Notes: a model not told the origin generated them from the sequence alone. 64,000 nucleotides of DNA from Spirometra erinaceieuropaei (GCA_902702965.1 CACRXP010000662.1:48255-112254); one strand, 5' to 3'. Positions 22,170 through 35,244 are shown, numbered from the stretch's first letter. Numbers and translations are program-made.

Positions 22170-23190
22170 AGTGAAGGCGTCGACATGCTAGCCAACCACA
22201 AAACTGTCGGGCCAGTGGACGCGGCGACCAGATCGTGTGCGGCGAACCGGAGGTGGGCTGTCGCCAGTAAGTGAAGGCGTCACTGAGGCGGAGTACAGTG
22301 TTGGAGTGATGAATGGTCACTGTCGTCGGTGTAGGCCGGCTTGACGCGATCAATGCTGACTGTGTCGATCTTGCCGTTACGACTGATGACAACGTCTTTG
22401 TCAGATCGACGAAGGACTATATATAGCAGGTCATAGGGTGGTTGGAGTGGCCACCGGACAGCGTCATGCCGAACCCAGACGAAATCGCACGAATTCAGGT
22501 CGGGAGGGATGAAGTAATTAACAGGTGACGTCTGAAGGCACGGTGCGCGGAGATTGTTCATGACATTACGTAGCCGCTCCACATAACCGCAATGTTCAAA
22601 AAACGCTAGCGTGTTTGAAGGAGTTACTAACTCGCCGGGCAGTCGTAGGGAAGTTCCGTATACAAGATTATCTGCAATGCATTCGATGTCGGCTTTGAGA
22701 ATGGAACGTAGGGACAGCATCACCAAAGGAAAGTGATCGGACCATCCAGAAGGATCGGGTTGGCCCATTAGGACAGTCTTGGGCTGTCGATAGAAACGTT
22801 CGACGAGACTATTTGCTTGAGGGTGGTATGCTGTTTTTCGAACTCGGTTGGTACCGAGAAGGGGAGTGAGCTCGCGAAACAGCGTGGACTCGAAATGGGA
22901 TCCGCGGTCAGTGGTAACAGTCACAGAAACTCAAAAATTAGACACCCAATGAGTTAAGAAGGCTTTTGCTACGGTTTCGACACTGATGTCCGGAATGGAC
23001 GCAGCAACCGGTCACCGATGCATGTTAGCATATAGGCAGAACCGTTCGATAGTGGAAGCGGACCTAGCAGGTCAGTGTGTACCTGACTGAAACGTGCATG
23101 TTGCGGCAGCCACGCGATTGTCATTTCTCTAATGTGGTTCTTTAGGTCAAGAACACAAGACACCACAATTCGCCAGTTTCTAGGCCCATA
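22170..23190 (-). pseudogene. Gypsy integrase, 5'-truncated
   Basis: The minus-strand frame covers the integrase core from near FSQVHTDLLGPLPLSNG (about 23060) through TVTTDRGSHFE (second catalytic Asp, about 22910) and AYHPQANSLVERF (catalytic Glu, about 22810). It continues through the C-terminal FVWVRHDAV and IDTVSIDRVKPAYTD to a tail TRSGRRVHWPDSFVVG and a stop near 22180. A stop and a frameshift lie around 22925-23000, and the upstream zinc-binding part is corrupt. RT, RNase H, protease and gag are absent. The end motif resembles that of the complete element at 33.5-38.5 kb, but sequence differs enough to be a separate lineage. Confidence 0.8.
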
Positions 23191-23194
23191 ATGA

Positions 23195-25320
23195 ATTTAA
23201 CACTGTTTTTCATTCTAACTTTGATAGCTGGTCCAAAAAGCCTATTTAATCCCAGACAGTCCATTATTTTGAATGGCCCCGGCTTGCCCGATTAACCTGG
23301 AGTTTTCTCAAACCACCTTGTTCCCTTGGTGCGTTTCCAGTGCCACGTTTATAATGTATTGGCCAATTGCGCGCAGCTGTTTTACGTCACAGAAAAACTT
23401 TCATATTCAAATACGGTTGCTTTAGTTTCCTAAGCTTTTATAAGCAAGTGTTAATTCTACATGGGCAATCTTAAGCAAGATGATCTCAGTATGAATTTGC
23501 TTTTAATCCGTACTGCGTAGTTTTCACCATTTATGACCTTCTTAAATTCGATAACTTTGCGCTGCTGTTCGACATCTGATTTTCGCTTTCAGTCTTGTGA
23601 AAGAGACTGTCTCAAAATCAAAACAATTTTCTTTTCAAATCCAAATTTCTGTGGCAGACATATAAGGTCAATTAAAAACACGGTTTCCATAATAACCAAT
23701 GGCCGTCTGGTCCTTACGGCAAAATATGCTTTGTTGACCGATCACCTTTAGTGTCCAGTTTATTGATTGATGGTAAAACCACGCTTTTCTAAAATCAAGG
23801 GCCAAAAGCACATAAAAGGACGTACCTCTACAACCAATTCTTTCTATGATTAATTCACCCCAAAACAGACTAGCATGATGCCTTGTTAAAGAACTAGAAC
23901 ATATCAGACACCGAGTTTCGGCTTACATGAGAAAAGGCAATTTTCATTTTTTTGAGCAAATTACGCAACAAAACATTTACAACAAACGCACGATCACGTC
24001 GGACGTAGAATTATGATTTACAAATGTACCACTTGGCGAGACGATGGATGTCACATGCGCATTGGGTCTTTAATCCGTCTTTTACCCGAAATACTGCGTG
24101 ACCTTTCGAAATTGTGCAAGAAAAATAGTTCAATTTCTGTTTAATGGCCAACTGTACCGGCGAAGTGACCAAGTAACAATAATAAGTCCACTTTATCCAT
24201 TTTTGTTTTAAATTGATACCCGGGAAGTATTTATTCTGATTTTTTTCCAATTAACCTCGTTTCCTACCTCGCGCTCCTTCCCGTTCGCAAAAAACGTGCA
24301 TTCCGCATTGGCTAAAGGGAGTCAGCGTTTAACATTGGTGTTGCGCTTTATGTCCCTGATCAAAAATTCACTTCTGTTTCAAGTACGTCCTGCGGGTATT
24401 AGTAGGCGCCGCCAGCTTTGCCAAGTGGCCCCCATTGAATGCGATCACGTAGAGTTAGGAAATGTCTACAAAGCAGTAGGGATGCCAGTTTGTCAACACA
24501 GTTTTTTCTCTCGCCATACACGGCTCTTTTCAATCTAAGCCCAAAGTAAAGTTAGTAATATCATACACATATTGGAAAATCGTGCTCTCTGGTTCAGGAC
24601 ATTTATGCACTTATCGTCACACCCGTGTGCGCTTCTTGACGACCCTTACCGTTATGCTGTAATCCCACGAGATTATATCGTTAACACACTTAAGCGGATT
24701 AATTTTGATTTGCCGTTTACCTTGTTTTCAGGACACAAATGATCTAACTCGGATAATTCAAACTTAAACCGCCTTCCTTTAACTGTTGTTTTTTCAAAGC
24801 ACTAATTCGCTTATCACATCCACTTCACAATAATGAAATAAGTTGACCCCGGAATCCTCTATGTCTAATAATCTACTAACGCCAGTCCATCAAAAGTGTC
24901 ATGTCCTCCAAATTTTCAAGGAGTACCTGGAAAACATCCCAGCATAGTTATCAAATCTATTAAAAAACCAATAAAAAAGTGATTTTATGATAATGATACT
25001 CGCCACAACCTCTCAAACCTCGACCATGTCCCCAAAAGCATTACCTTTAGACAATATCGCAGGTTGAAGTAAGTAGTAGATTATGGTAGAGTAAGTTTTG
25101 TAATCTGTGCAGAATCGATATAAATCATAAGAGCAGGTCAGAAAACGTACAATTCCGGCTGGTCGGCGCCCGGTGTGACTGGAGTCCGAGTGTTTCGAAT
25201 GAAGGAATGTCTGCTTCAATCATAGAATTGAGTGACTAGACATTAAACAGGGCCTCAAATGGCTGGTGAATGTCCTCACGCAATGAACATAAAATGCAAC
25301 ACCTCATGGTACTGTGTTTT
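23195..25320. other. Intergenic, nothing recognised
   Basis: No motif-bearing ORF, RNA gene or in-window repeat was seen. Short frames such as 24296-24538 lack recognisable features. Confidence 0.5.
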
Positions 25321-25324
25321 TGAA

Positions 25325-25692
25325 TGATATGGTGTTGGTGGTTTGAATACCACCACGGTTGTTTAGTTTTCGCAGTTGGGTCAAAATAAGTGTTTAAAAA
25401 TCTGTCGAAACATTAATAATTGCGTGAGCTTGGCAACCATCTGGTGGATTCGAGATGGGGTACTTAGGAAATCCTGTTTTGGGAATCAGCTGGCTATATC
25501 AAACCTGGTGAATTGCATACGTTACAGTAGGTTGGGTGGTTAGTGTGACCCGAATGTGGTTAAATTTAAGGCTTCCGCAGGGGGTCTCGTGATTTTGATG
25601 CCTAGAATCTTGGCTGTACTCGAGCCTTTCAATTGCTGTCGTGGGTTCGAATCCCACCGAGGCACCGAGGGTCTCGCAGTTGGTTCAAAATG
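25325..25692 (+). repeat. Composite tRNA-like repeat V, copy 1
   Basis: A tRNA-like 3' half with B-box remnant (ggtggtttgaataccacc) is followed by cgcagttgggtcaa, a spacer of about 200 nt (aaccatctggtggattc, ttaggaaatcctg, gcagtaggttggg-like words) and a second tRNA-like 3' half, gtgggttcgaatcccaccgaggcacc. The same order is found at 42000-42480 and, reversed, at 46380-46710. Confidence 0.65.
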
Positions 25693-25694
25693 AA

Positions 25695-27095
25695 AAACAT
25701 TGCCGTCTACTTGGACAAATGGCGTCTTTGTGATGTATAAGAAGACCCTAGACTCAGATCATGAAAAAGTTATGAATAATTACGAAACTAAAACAATTAG
25801 AATAAGTAGGAAAAAAACGACAAACACAGTATAAAATTCGATAGGCTTTGAAAAAAAACCTATGTAAACCAACTACCACCGGGAAGTGGGTGTAATGTCG
25901 GGAAGGATGTCTAGTTCCTTGTCGCTTTGGGTGTATATCTTCTACATTCGCATCGATGCGGGTGACTGCTACTACGAGAACTGGCAAATACTTCCATGAT
26001 TTACTTTAATTTACCAAACTGTCGCGTTCGCAAATAAGTAATTTCATGATGGAAAATGCAAAGACACAAAATATATGCTAACTTTATAGTTACGGATATA
26101 TTCGCTAATTTCTTCGCATTATGAAATTAATAGTCAGGAAAAGACTTTATCTTCAGTCGTAAATATAACTGAAGTTTTTAGCGCTGAACCATTTCTCCCT
26201 GCCAAAAGCTCACTAAGATGATGACGCAAATGTACACCGCTTTCTTTGACAAAAGTGTCCGGAAACGCTAACAAAGTCTGTAGGCTCCGATATTGCAGGT
26301 TTACTTCCTGTACTTGACATGTCTGGTTCTAGTAAAAATTACAGATTTTTACTCGACTGAAAGATCATTTGCAGCCTCCTTAGCAACCATCTGCGTAACG
26401 CTGCGGCCACATTTTATTCTCATGACTGTTAAACGGCCCGTACATATGGTTTGCCCCGAAGTCAGATAAAGATAAGGTTTTAAAAAGTAAATTCATATTT
26501 AAAAATGGATCACAACCAACAGAATACTTTATTTGTTTGCTCTTTGAAATGCGCGGTCGACTTCAAATTTTCGCGAGTTTTGGCGACTGCCATATGAAAA
26601 ATTGATCTTGGTGGTCAAGTTCTCGTCTCAACGTGACCAGAAAGTATGTGACCTGCTAACATCCGCGATAACAGGTGATGGAAATGCTCGTAGGTGCATG
26701 TCACTTCAAAAACACATTATTCAAAGTAATTTTATTGGCATAAAAATTAGAACCTGGTTAGAATAAAGAGCGCAGAACTTCAAGGAGCCCTGCGGACTAA
26801 ATACGTCTGCCATAAATCTGGACCTTATCTACAGTTACGTGGATTCACGAAAACTAAAGGAACTCAATCAGCTGTGCAGAAAAACCAATATTGTTTACGA
26901 GCTGGAAGTCAATATAAAACATTGTACAGCCCGCCTTTGATGGCGTTATGCGTACCTATCGGGACAAAAGAGACATAAACTGAATCAAGCGCCTTACTTT
27001 ATGGTATGTTTTTTGTTTATTAGGCAACGTCTGAGACGATACTTACGCCAATCTATTCATCGCAGTGATGGATTACACAATGATTATCAGACAAC
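25695..27095. other. Intergenic, nothing recognised
   Basis: No supported gene or repeat. Minus-strand open frame 25754-25987 has no recognisable motif. Confidence 0.5.
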
Positions 27096-27099
27096 TGGA

Positions 27100-27520
27100 C
27101 GCAATACTACCCGTCCTGAAGCAACTTACATTCACTCAATTCCAGCAAGCATAGTTTCTCAGTCAACACACTGTTAAGACATTCTACGAGAAAGGTTGAT
27201 GAACTCACTTCTAGACCGCAGGGGGTTGTAGCGATCCGTGGATCGCACATGTGTGAACTTCGGCGGGAAATTTTAGCCTTTCTGAGCTTGTTGCTGCTCC
27301 AGCAGTCGTTTAGACCGCGGTCTCGCAACAGTAATCATAACCCACGCAGTCGCTGTTCAGCATTTTCTACATGAGACAGCCTGTATTTGGACTTTGGCTG
27401 GCTAAATTTCTACTAGTACTTCACACGTTTAAACAGGCATGAGGTCAAAACGACTGTAACTTGAGGACACGCCACTTCTGGCGCGATTATTGTACTTAGA
27501 CAACTTTCTAGAATTCGCGA
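27100..27520 (+). repeat. Dispersed repeat S, copy 1
   Basis: Aligns inverted with 42760-43190: ccgcggtctcgcaacagtaatcat faces the complement of gatcactgttgcgagaccg in part, and aaacaggcatgaggtc faces gatctcatgcctgttt. It may be a distant branch of repeat R. Confidence 0.6.
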
Positions 27521-27524
27521 CTCA

Positions 27525-29610
27525 AACCGGGATATTGTGGACACTTCGCGTCTGCGACGATTGTAGCAGCTTTTCAGACTTATGGGTGATCGTCACACAG
27601 CGGTTTCTGTAAATAAAATTGCCTCGTGCTGGCAAGATGTGGCAGAAACTTGAAATCTAAATATTTACAATATGATAGGAAATATCAACAGAAATGTGCC
27701 AGTGTGATAAATAAAATCGTCTATTAACATGCGCCGCAGATCATGAAGATGCCACTACTGATATGTGCTGGCATCTCGTGCTGAGCGGCATCATTTTTTG
27801 CTGGTTTTTATGTCCATTCCAAAACTACAAGAATCTTTATTGCGCTTCTTTATCTTATGGTCTGCGTTCTACACAAACAACTTAGATTCTTCACTTCTGG
27901 TCCCAATATCCGTTGTCGTTGAGACATTTAATCATGATCAACTGCTCTCCTCAATCATTAGACTTTTTCAATCTACCTAAACCCATGCTAAGTGTATAAA
28001 CAGGCACATTTACAACATCTCAAACGAAGTATTATGTCTCGTGTTATAAAAAAACTAGAGCTATATCGCTGTTTAAATAGGCTTTAACCCTATGTCTTCT
28101 AACATGGTACCTCAGATAGACTTCTGTTACAATCTTTATAGAACAATAGTGTACTCTGCTCACGTGGATTCTAAGTGCCGTCACTATGAACAAGCCAGAC
28201 CTTGGTGAAGTTAATAATGTTGATGATTTCATGTCGCAATATGTTCCATTTTACTTCGCGGCTAGTTGGTTTTTAAAAAGCGGTGACTCAAACTTCTCAG
28301 TAATGTCAAGACCTCTAAAGCGTTATTCACCGTATCATTAATAAGGCCTATGACAGAAGGTGAGAAAGCGTTAAACTCGCCGTAAAAATACCCCCGAATT
28401 CGTGCAGTCTTTTAATGTCGCTTTTTAGTTCCTCGGCTCTTTTAGTTTCAACTTTAATATAGGCAAAGGAAAAAGACTCTTGTCAGGGAACACGTTTAAG
28501 CCTATTATAATCAGGCTGATTTCATCGATTTAAGCAGACTTTACTTCCGCTCGTCATTAATGAACACCCCATTAGCTTAGAGGAAATAAGATATTATGGA
28601 TCGGAAGAGAATTCCAAGGAAGCAAACAGTCTCCCCTTGTCAATGATCAAATGGATTTTCACTGATTTTCGTCATCTAAAATCTATTCCTCAGATAAACA
28701 GTCAATCTGAAATAACTAACACTTCTCAGTCGCTTCGTCAGTGTTACCTCGACTTAAATTTCAATCCAGCTGGAAGAGGGAATCCCCATGTTTTAACCGC
28801 TCAAATAAGCATTAATATTTCACGCACTTTATCAAAATTTCATCAGGTGGTTTGATCTTAGCAGCAGTGAGCGCTTGTCTTTGTAATTCAGATCGATTAC
28901 TGCGATCAAAAATAATGATCCTATTCATAGAACGGAATCACTGTCATCAAAAAAACACTGGATTAAGCCGTAGTATCGTCTAAGTCGCTTGAAAGTCCAG
29001 AAAAATATATCCTAGTTTCTATTGCGAACTATTACGGGTAACAAGGATATGAGTTTAGAAAACCTATTAGCAAACAAGCGTCAAGGATATAACTAAGCAA
29101 TATGGTTAACAATACGCCTTACCCCGAAAACTTGTAAGACTCCCTAAAAATTGCTTTAAGGCATGTTGTAAACAACTGTTTTATAGGCACCCACCCTGTT
29201 TTCCAATGCAAATCACTGCATTATATAAGGGCCCTCGGAAAGTTACTGGATTTTAAACCACTATGAAATATGACTGTTTTGTTCTGTTACTCATCATCAA
29301 GACACTAAATGACATTCTCATCTACTCAGACTGAGTAACTTCTAAATGAAACTATGAACCGGATCTACCTCAAATCACCAGTTATTTGCTGCAGAGAAAT
29401 AACTTATCAAATTCACAAGACTGGGGGTTCTTCCACATTCTCCATTAATATCTGACTTAGCACATATGCATTTCTGTGAGCGTAGGTTGCAAACAGCCAT
29501 TCAGACTTTTTCCTGAAAAGAGGTATATTTCCTTGAATGTGGCACCAACCAATTATCCCTCCGTTGGGCTGCCATCATTGTTTGCACTCTTTTTTGTACA
29601 CTTCAGACAA
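27525..29610. other. Intergenic, nothing recognised
   Basis: AT-rich sequence without supported coding or repeat features. Confidence 0.5.
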
Positions 29611-29613
29611 AGC

Positions 29614-29925
29614 ACAATTAAGGAAGTTCAAGTGGGCGAACGTACGTTTTCGATTATTGTTTGTCAGGCCAGTACGTTAATATAGATCTGGCTAGAGCAG
29701 CGAAATTTATGAACAGTAGTCATAACTCGGGGTAAATGTGTTCAGACTTGTGGGGCAGCGGGATAATTACGGTCAAGTTTCTGTCAGTGGTACGGGAAGG
29801 GGAAGGGGAGCGAGGGGCAGAGGTAGGGTAGTCTGATTGAGTTGTGCTTGTGTTTCGTCGTTGTGTACTGGCCTGACGAAGAATAGTCGAAAAGTACGTT
29901 CGCCAACTTAAACTTCCTTAATGTG
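29614..29925. repeat. Inverted repeat with hammerhead-like core, about 60-bp arms
   Basis: Arms 29614-29675 and 29865-29925 pair over about 60 nt with scattered mismatches (aattaaggaagtt...ggccagtac against gtactggcc...aacttcctta). The right arm contains cctgacgaagaatagtcgaaaag, i.e. CTGACGA then CGAAAA spacing as in the 3' parts of Penelope-like elements. The 190-nt centre is G-rich (gggaaggggaaggggag). Confidence 0.55.
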
Positions 29926-29929
29926 TAAA

Positions 29930-30600
29930 TGGGAATCATCATAGAACTTAAAACACAATTACCATCCAAACACCCTAATAATGACACTCGATAGAATCTC
30001 TTATTTTATGACCGCTTTTAATTTTGCGGTCTCAAAAGACACCATTCCTTTTTATGTAACCTGCTTCAACTTGTTTTTTTGAGGCAATGCTTTTTAATTA
30101 GCACTAATATTGACTCACATAACGGACTCCGGCAGTTTTGATTTCGAACTTTCAGTTCTTCCAACAGCTCAAATCTCCACTGCTTTCTCCTTTCTTATGA
30201 ATGGAGCTGAGCATAACCCACAATTTGGTAAGTCATTTACTGCAGTTACCCTCAGCGTACGATCAGCCTTATGAGAAAATGACTCAAGCCGAGAAATGTA
30301 GCTTTTGAATTTGATCCAGATAAATTGTGCGTTGCTATCATCCTGGGCACACAACTTAATTTTCGACTCGGTCCCTGTCATTGACAATCCCCGGTTATGT
30401 TGGCGGGATCGGCTGGAGGTCTGGAATAAAAAGACCCAAGAACGCAGGCAAACCGACTTAATGAAGACCCGCGCCAATCCGCCTAGGATGGTAATGAGAA
30501 GCATGATGAATCATAATCCGCCTTGGATAAATCTTTCGCCCTTTTACTAAAGCTTTACGTGTGGGGGGCGCAATACGATGAATCTATATAGGCATTTTTG
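29930..30600. other. Intergenic, one unassigned minus-strand open frame
   Basis: A minus-strand open frame of 111 codons (30169-30504) begins with a hydrophobic stretch and ends near NCGLCSAPF. I do not recognise it, and codon bias and homology cannot be tested here. It directly precedes the Penelope-like element. Confidence 0.3.
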
Positions 30601-30728
30601 CAGCGCCTCGTTCTCGGGGCGGTTAAAGTGAACAAGGACGTCACCCTGACAGGGCTTCTGCGCGTGCACTCCCAGACTTATTGAGAACGTAATAACAGCT
30701 ACTGAAATCGTAGTGCCTTAAACTGGAA

Positions 30729-32806
30729 GTGCAGGAAAGGATCGCTCACTGGCAGGGCTACCAACTACCGTCCCGACAAAATGCGGTACACAACTTATCG
30801 TCGAAGCAGTTAAACGAACCGGAACTCAGAGTGTTGAGCCACGAAACCAATTTTAACACTGCTGATGCCACCCCAGCCGAGTTCATTGGCACACTTGAGG
30901 CCATGTTAGTACGAACTAACGCAACCGAAGAGGCTAAACACACAGTGCGCCAAAAGGTCAAGTCTCTCCTACTGACGAATAGGCAATCTAGCAATATGTC
31001 ACTCGCAGAAATAAAGGCAATGAAGAGATCAAAAATGGACAAAGATTTGATAGTGCTACCGGCCGACAAAGGAAGAGCAACAGTTGTGATGAACCGCGTT
31101 GATTACAACGCGAAGGCACAAGCTCTCCTGGACGACCAACAATCCTACAGGTTCGCACCCGCCTCGCAGGCCAAATCCATGATGGGCAAGCTGACTGGAC
31201 TCTTAAGCCGACTCCGGCGCAGCAACGTAATCTCGCTGGACGAATGGCGCAAGACAAAACCAACCGACACGGCGTTGGCCAGGTTCTACGGACTACCAAA
31301 AATCCACATACCTAACGTCCCTCCTCTGTGGCAATCGTTGCCCTGAAAGGCAGCCCCACATACAATCTAGCCAAATGGATGTCTCGAAAACTTAATTTTC
31401 TCCGAGAGAGCTCTGTTAAGTCAGTCGATTCGGCCTCCCAATTCCTAGCCGACATTCGGGGAAAAACTATTCGACCCGACCAAATCATGGTATCCTTCGA
31501 CGTTGTCTCACTTTTCACGTCCATCTCACCAGACTTGGCGAGCGACGTGCTACGCAAAGGCCTCGAAGAAAAGTACGACGAAACGACAGGGCTGCTAACG
31601 ATCCAGTACCTAATGCAGCTCTTTGCATTCTGCCAACGAACCTTTTCACCTTCGATGGCAGAACATACGAACAAATCAAAGGAACACCCATGGGTTCCCC
31701 AATATCCAGCCTAGTTGCGGAATTGGTCCTACAAGAGCTGGAAAAGGTTGCTTTCAGCCATTACATACCTGTGTTTTGGCGCCGATACGTGGACGATACA
31801 GTCGTCATTATTAAAAAGGACAAGCTATCGGGTTTTCAAGACTTACTTAACAGCATATTCCCCGACATTCAGTTTACAAGAGAAGACGAGGAGGACGAGA
31901 AATTACCTTCCTGGACGTGTTCGTCACGCGCACACCTGACGGTGAACTCAGCACTACAGTGTACAGAAAGGCGACCAATACAACCCAGGTCCTCAACTAT
32001 CATAGCAAGCACCCATTGGTGCACAAACGGGGCTGTGTGGGGGCGCTTTTCGACCGGGTAAAAACGCACTGTAGCGAGCCCGAAGGAGGAATGCAAGAAC
32101 TACGGCATCTCCGAGACCAATTAACAAAGAACGGCTACCCAAATAGTTTTATCAGTCGCTGCATACGCGCGCACCCACGCCGGACAAACGGAAGAGGGAC
32201 ACCAACAATTTGGCACTCCCCACCGTACATAAAGAATGTGTCCGAGGCTACAGAACGCATTGCGTCGGAGCTAGGGGTTGGCATCGCTCATCATCCGGCG
32301 GCCACCATGCGTAGCAGGATCATGAAAATGAAGGATCGGTTGGGCGCCGGTGAACAGTCGGGCGTAGTCTATCGAATCCCCTGCCAAAACTGTCCTTGCC
32401 ACTACACGGGCCAGACAGGATGACGTCTGAGCTCACGAATACTTGAGCACAAAGAGGCCGTTCGGAGAGGCGACCCACTATCTCAAGTAGTCACTCACAC
32501 GCTGGAGGAAGGGCATGAGTTCGACTTCGCCAACACGCGGATATTGGCGCGAGCCAGCAACAAGACAGGGCGAGAGCTGTTGGAGGCGTGGGTGTCGGAC
32601 ACCAACTCTATCAACAGACACATCGATTTGCCTGCGTGTTATCACGCGCTCCGCCCACGCAGCCAGGTGGCGCAGCTCACACCGTCGCGAAGTACAAACG
32701 GCGTCACCACGCCGGGGGAACATCGTGGACCAGGCGGCACAAACCCTACCTGGCCACGGACATACTCCCCCTCCCCCCCCCCTCCGCAAGGACGAACGAT
32801 ATAAAT
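30729..32806 (+). pseudogene. Penelope-like RT/GIY-YIG polyprotein, frameshifted
   Basis: Segments in successive frames match one Penelope-like polyprotein. 30729-31320 has the thumb-proximal N-terminal region with LPADKGRATVVM and ARFYGLPKIH. 31328-31650 has motif A, MVSFDVVSLFTSI. 31650-31905 has GTPMGSPISS and the catalytic RRYVDDTVV. 31917-32420 has KATNTTQVLNY, PYIKNVSEA and the endonuclease core VVYRIPC...HYTGQTG. An in-frame TGA (32421-32423) replaces the residue after TGQTG, then the frame continues through SSRILEHKEAVRRG and ELLEAWVSD to a stop at 32804-32806. Breaks are single-base shifts near 31320, 31650 and 31905 plus the nonsense codon; it cannot make a full protein. Known members use the GIY-YIG domain to nick target DNA and the RT to copy RNA there. 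Confidence 0.88.
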
Positions 32807-32831
32807 GTTCACAATCTGCTGCACTCAAGTA

Positions 32832-32875
32832 GTCTCTGATGATGAACTCTAGTTCTATTTCGAAAGCTCAGGCAA
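32832..32875 (+). ncRNA. Hammerhead-like motif at the 3' end of the Penelope-like element
   Basis: CTGATGA is followed by a GAAC-TCTA-GTTC hairpin and then CGAAAGC, 30 nt past the polyprotein stop. The order CTGANGA / stem / GAAA fits the hammerhead core described for Penelope-like elements. Extra bases between the stem and GAAA and no clear stem III make activity doubtful. Confidence 0.4.
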
Positions 32876-32904
32876 ATAAACCTACTGTCCCAATGATCGT
32901 GCCT

Positions 32905-33500
32905 TCGTCTTCTTTTATACAACGGTAGTATTTGAAGGGGCATTGGTTGAAACAAGATGATGTTATAGTTTTGTTGTCAACCATTTTCCATCTGAAAGTG
33001 GCTTTTAACCACCACTGCGCTGTCAGGTTTGGCATCCCTCACTACCATTACATTTTTTCCTCGATTTTTCGAAAAATTATGCCACGCGACTAAGTCGCCC
33101 TCAGTTTAAACTGAGGAAATCCCGACGCACTTTATTGCTCAGATTTCTGTCAGGCTTTCCAAGTTGAAGTAAAACTTCTGAACCTCTAATACAAAGTTGG
33201 AGCGGTATTAGGAAAGCATTCAAATAATTAATTCTCACCACTATTTCTGATTTATAGGCACCAATCCGGGTTCTTTGTTCCTCTTAAATGGTTTCTTCCA
33301 GACGCTGTTTGGAAACATTCGATGCCTCTTGTCTTTGTCTTCTTACGTCACTCTGTAATGGTGAACTTTTTGCGGTTGCAGATTATTTCAAACTTTCCAA
33401 AGCGTTCGACTAAGTACCACAAACAGGACTCTTTGAAAACTGTTTGTTTTGGGAGTTCATGGACCCAGAATCGATTGCAGTATTTCATGTTTATTTGTAT
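32905..33500. other. Intergenic, nothing recognised
   Basis: Between the Penelope-like element and the Gypsy 5' LTR; no supported feature. Confidence 0.5.
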
Positions 33501-33502
33501 GG

Positions 33503-33987
33503 TGTAGGTTTACGTACATTTTTGATTTTTCACTCTAAGCTTTCTTGTACACCTCAACGTTTCTGTACTATTGTTTAAATTAACTAAAATACACACACTT
33601 GGTTTCGACTTGTGAAAAAGCGTCATTTATGTGTCCGTCTTCTGCTTAGTGTCATTGTTTCGTTGATTTCACTTACTTGCGTCAATCGTTTTTAGTCAAT
33701 CGACAAAAAACTCTTGTATCGTTTGGCCATATTTAACTGGACGTAATTTCATCTGAGCGACAAGCCTCATTCACTGACTTCGTCTCGGATTTTACCGAAC
33801 ACATTCGACCTACGGCCAACGCTTGTGGAGAAGGCTTTATTTATCGTGAGTCTGTACACTTATTTACCTTTTGTCGTTTTTTTATACTATTTTTGCTATC
33901 GTTATTTTTCTTGTAAGAAACGCACCGTTCCCCACTCAGAGTTAGATATTTATTATTGTTTGTAGTTTAATTGTCGTTTACACTACA
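33503..33987 (+). repeat. Gypsy 5' LTR
   Basis: Starts tgtaggtttacg and ends gtttacactaca, 485 bp, matching 37983-38468 over its whole length. The following attggtgatcc is at the primer-binding-site position; the tRNA primer cannot be assigned. Confidence 0.88.
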
Positions 33988-34034
33988 AAATTGGTGATCC
34001 TGTTTTTCTATATCTACGCAACCTATTTTTTACA

Positions 34035-34837
34035 ATGACCGATAACGAACCTCAAACAGACTCTCTAGACGTCAATATTCTCTCCTTCAAACCACCCCCT
34101 TTTACACCGAACAACCCCCGGGGTTTGGTTTCGTCAAATTGAAGCGGTTTTCTCAACGAGCCGCATTACAAGCGAACGCACCCGCTACTCTTATGTGGTG
34201 CAAAGTCTCCCATTTGACGTTGCCGTCGATGTTGATGACCTCCGCGACCCTATTCCTGCCAACGACCCGTACACCCAGTTAAAGAATGCTGTCATCCAGA
34301 GAAGGGCCAAGTCGGCCAATCGGATGCTACGGGAGTTGTTCACACAGGTATAACTGGGAGATCAAACTCCTTCACAGCTTATGCGCCACATGCGCTCATT
34401 GCTGGCTGGGTCGTCATATGGACGACGATATCTTTCGACAAATCTGGTTGGATAAGTTGCCGGTTCCTATGCATCAGGGTATGTCCATGCTGGACACTAG
34501 CATCTCTCTAGACAAAGTGGCCATTCATGCCGACAGGATCGGTGATTGTTACCCGGTCGGTGCGAAATGCGCCAATATTCAACGGACCTCGGTGCCCGAC
34601 AGATCGGATAGAGTAGCCATCTCTTGTTCAGAAGACACTCCTTCAATGGAACGTGACACTTGTGTGGACTGGTCGGCATGTCGTTGCTCATCACGCAGAG
34701 CCACCACGCCATCATGTCAATCACGACCACCTAACAGTCCTCACCGTGGCGATTATGACGACCTCAGAGAAACTGTACGTCTTTTGTTCACACAACTACC
34801 GCGCCAGCCAGTAACGGCGACAGCTACCGCTGACTAG
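34035..34837 (+). pseudogene. Gypsy gag remnant
   Basis: Opens at ATG 34035 (MTDNEPQTD). A shift near 34120 leads into a capsid-like frame with IEAVFSTSRITSERTRYSYV and RAKSANRMLRELF, then TAA near 34352. The last third (34400-34837) is in yet another frame, with DDIFRQIWLDKLPVPMHQ and a stop. The W.R/E..F...I.....RY.YV pattern is typical of flatworm Gypsy gag. A nucleocapsid CCHC knuckle was not found. Confidence 0.7.
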
Positions 34838-34873
34838 TCACGACCTAGTCGAGTCTTTTATATCAGTAACAAG

Positions 34874-35240
34874 ATGAGCGACCTCCGTTTCCTTGTCGAT
34901 GCTGGTGCCGAGATTTGTGTGATCCCGCCTCCAAAGCGCCACCATCTCAAGCCTTCGCAGTTTTCATTGCAGGCTGCCAATAGCACCACCATCGACACTT
35001 ATGATCAACGGTCGCTCACACTTGACGTCTGTCTTCGGCGACGTTTCCAGTGGGTCTTTGTGCAGGCCGACGTTAAATCTCCCATTATAGGGCAGATTTC
35101 CTAACTCATTTTGACCTTGCAGTCGGCCTCAGGCATCACAAACTTATCGATACCACAACTACACTCTTTACCGTAGGGATTACTGCTTCTGAACCCTCGG
35201 TTACCATCCATTTAACCGTACCAAGCTCACCCTTTGCTGA
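34874..35240 (+). pseudogene. Gypsy protease remnant
   Basis: RFLVDAGAEICVIPP holds the retropepsin site with DAG in place of the usual DTG, followed by TYDQRSLTLDV and SPIIG. A frameshift near 35093 causes an early stop at 35104, and the normal frame resumes with [16 protein letters not shown] up to the RT. Confidence 0.75.
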
Positions 35241-35244
35241 CATT

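Larger units (their letters stand above)
30600..32900 (+). mobile_element. Penelope-like retroelement, degenerate
   Basis: The element covers a decayed N-terminal region, a reverse transcriptase, a GIY-YIG endonuclease and a 3' tail with a hammerhead-like motif. The 5' limit is uncertain: clear coding similarity starts near 30729. No flanking target duplication was identified. Confidence 0.75.

Noticed and set aside
30200..30236. ATG-start mini-exon MNGAEHNPQF ending in gtaagt
   Set aside because: Not signal-like, no partner exons nearby, and overlapped by an unassigned frame on the other strand.
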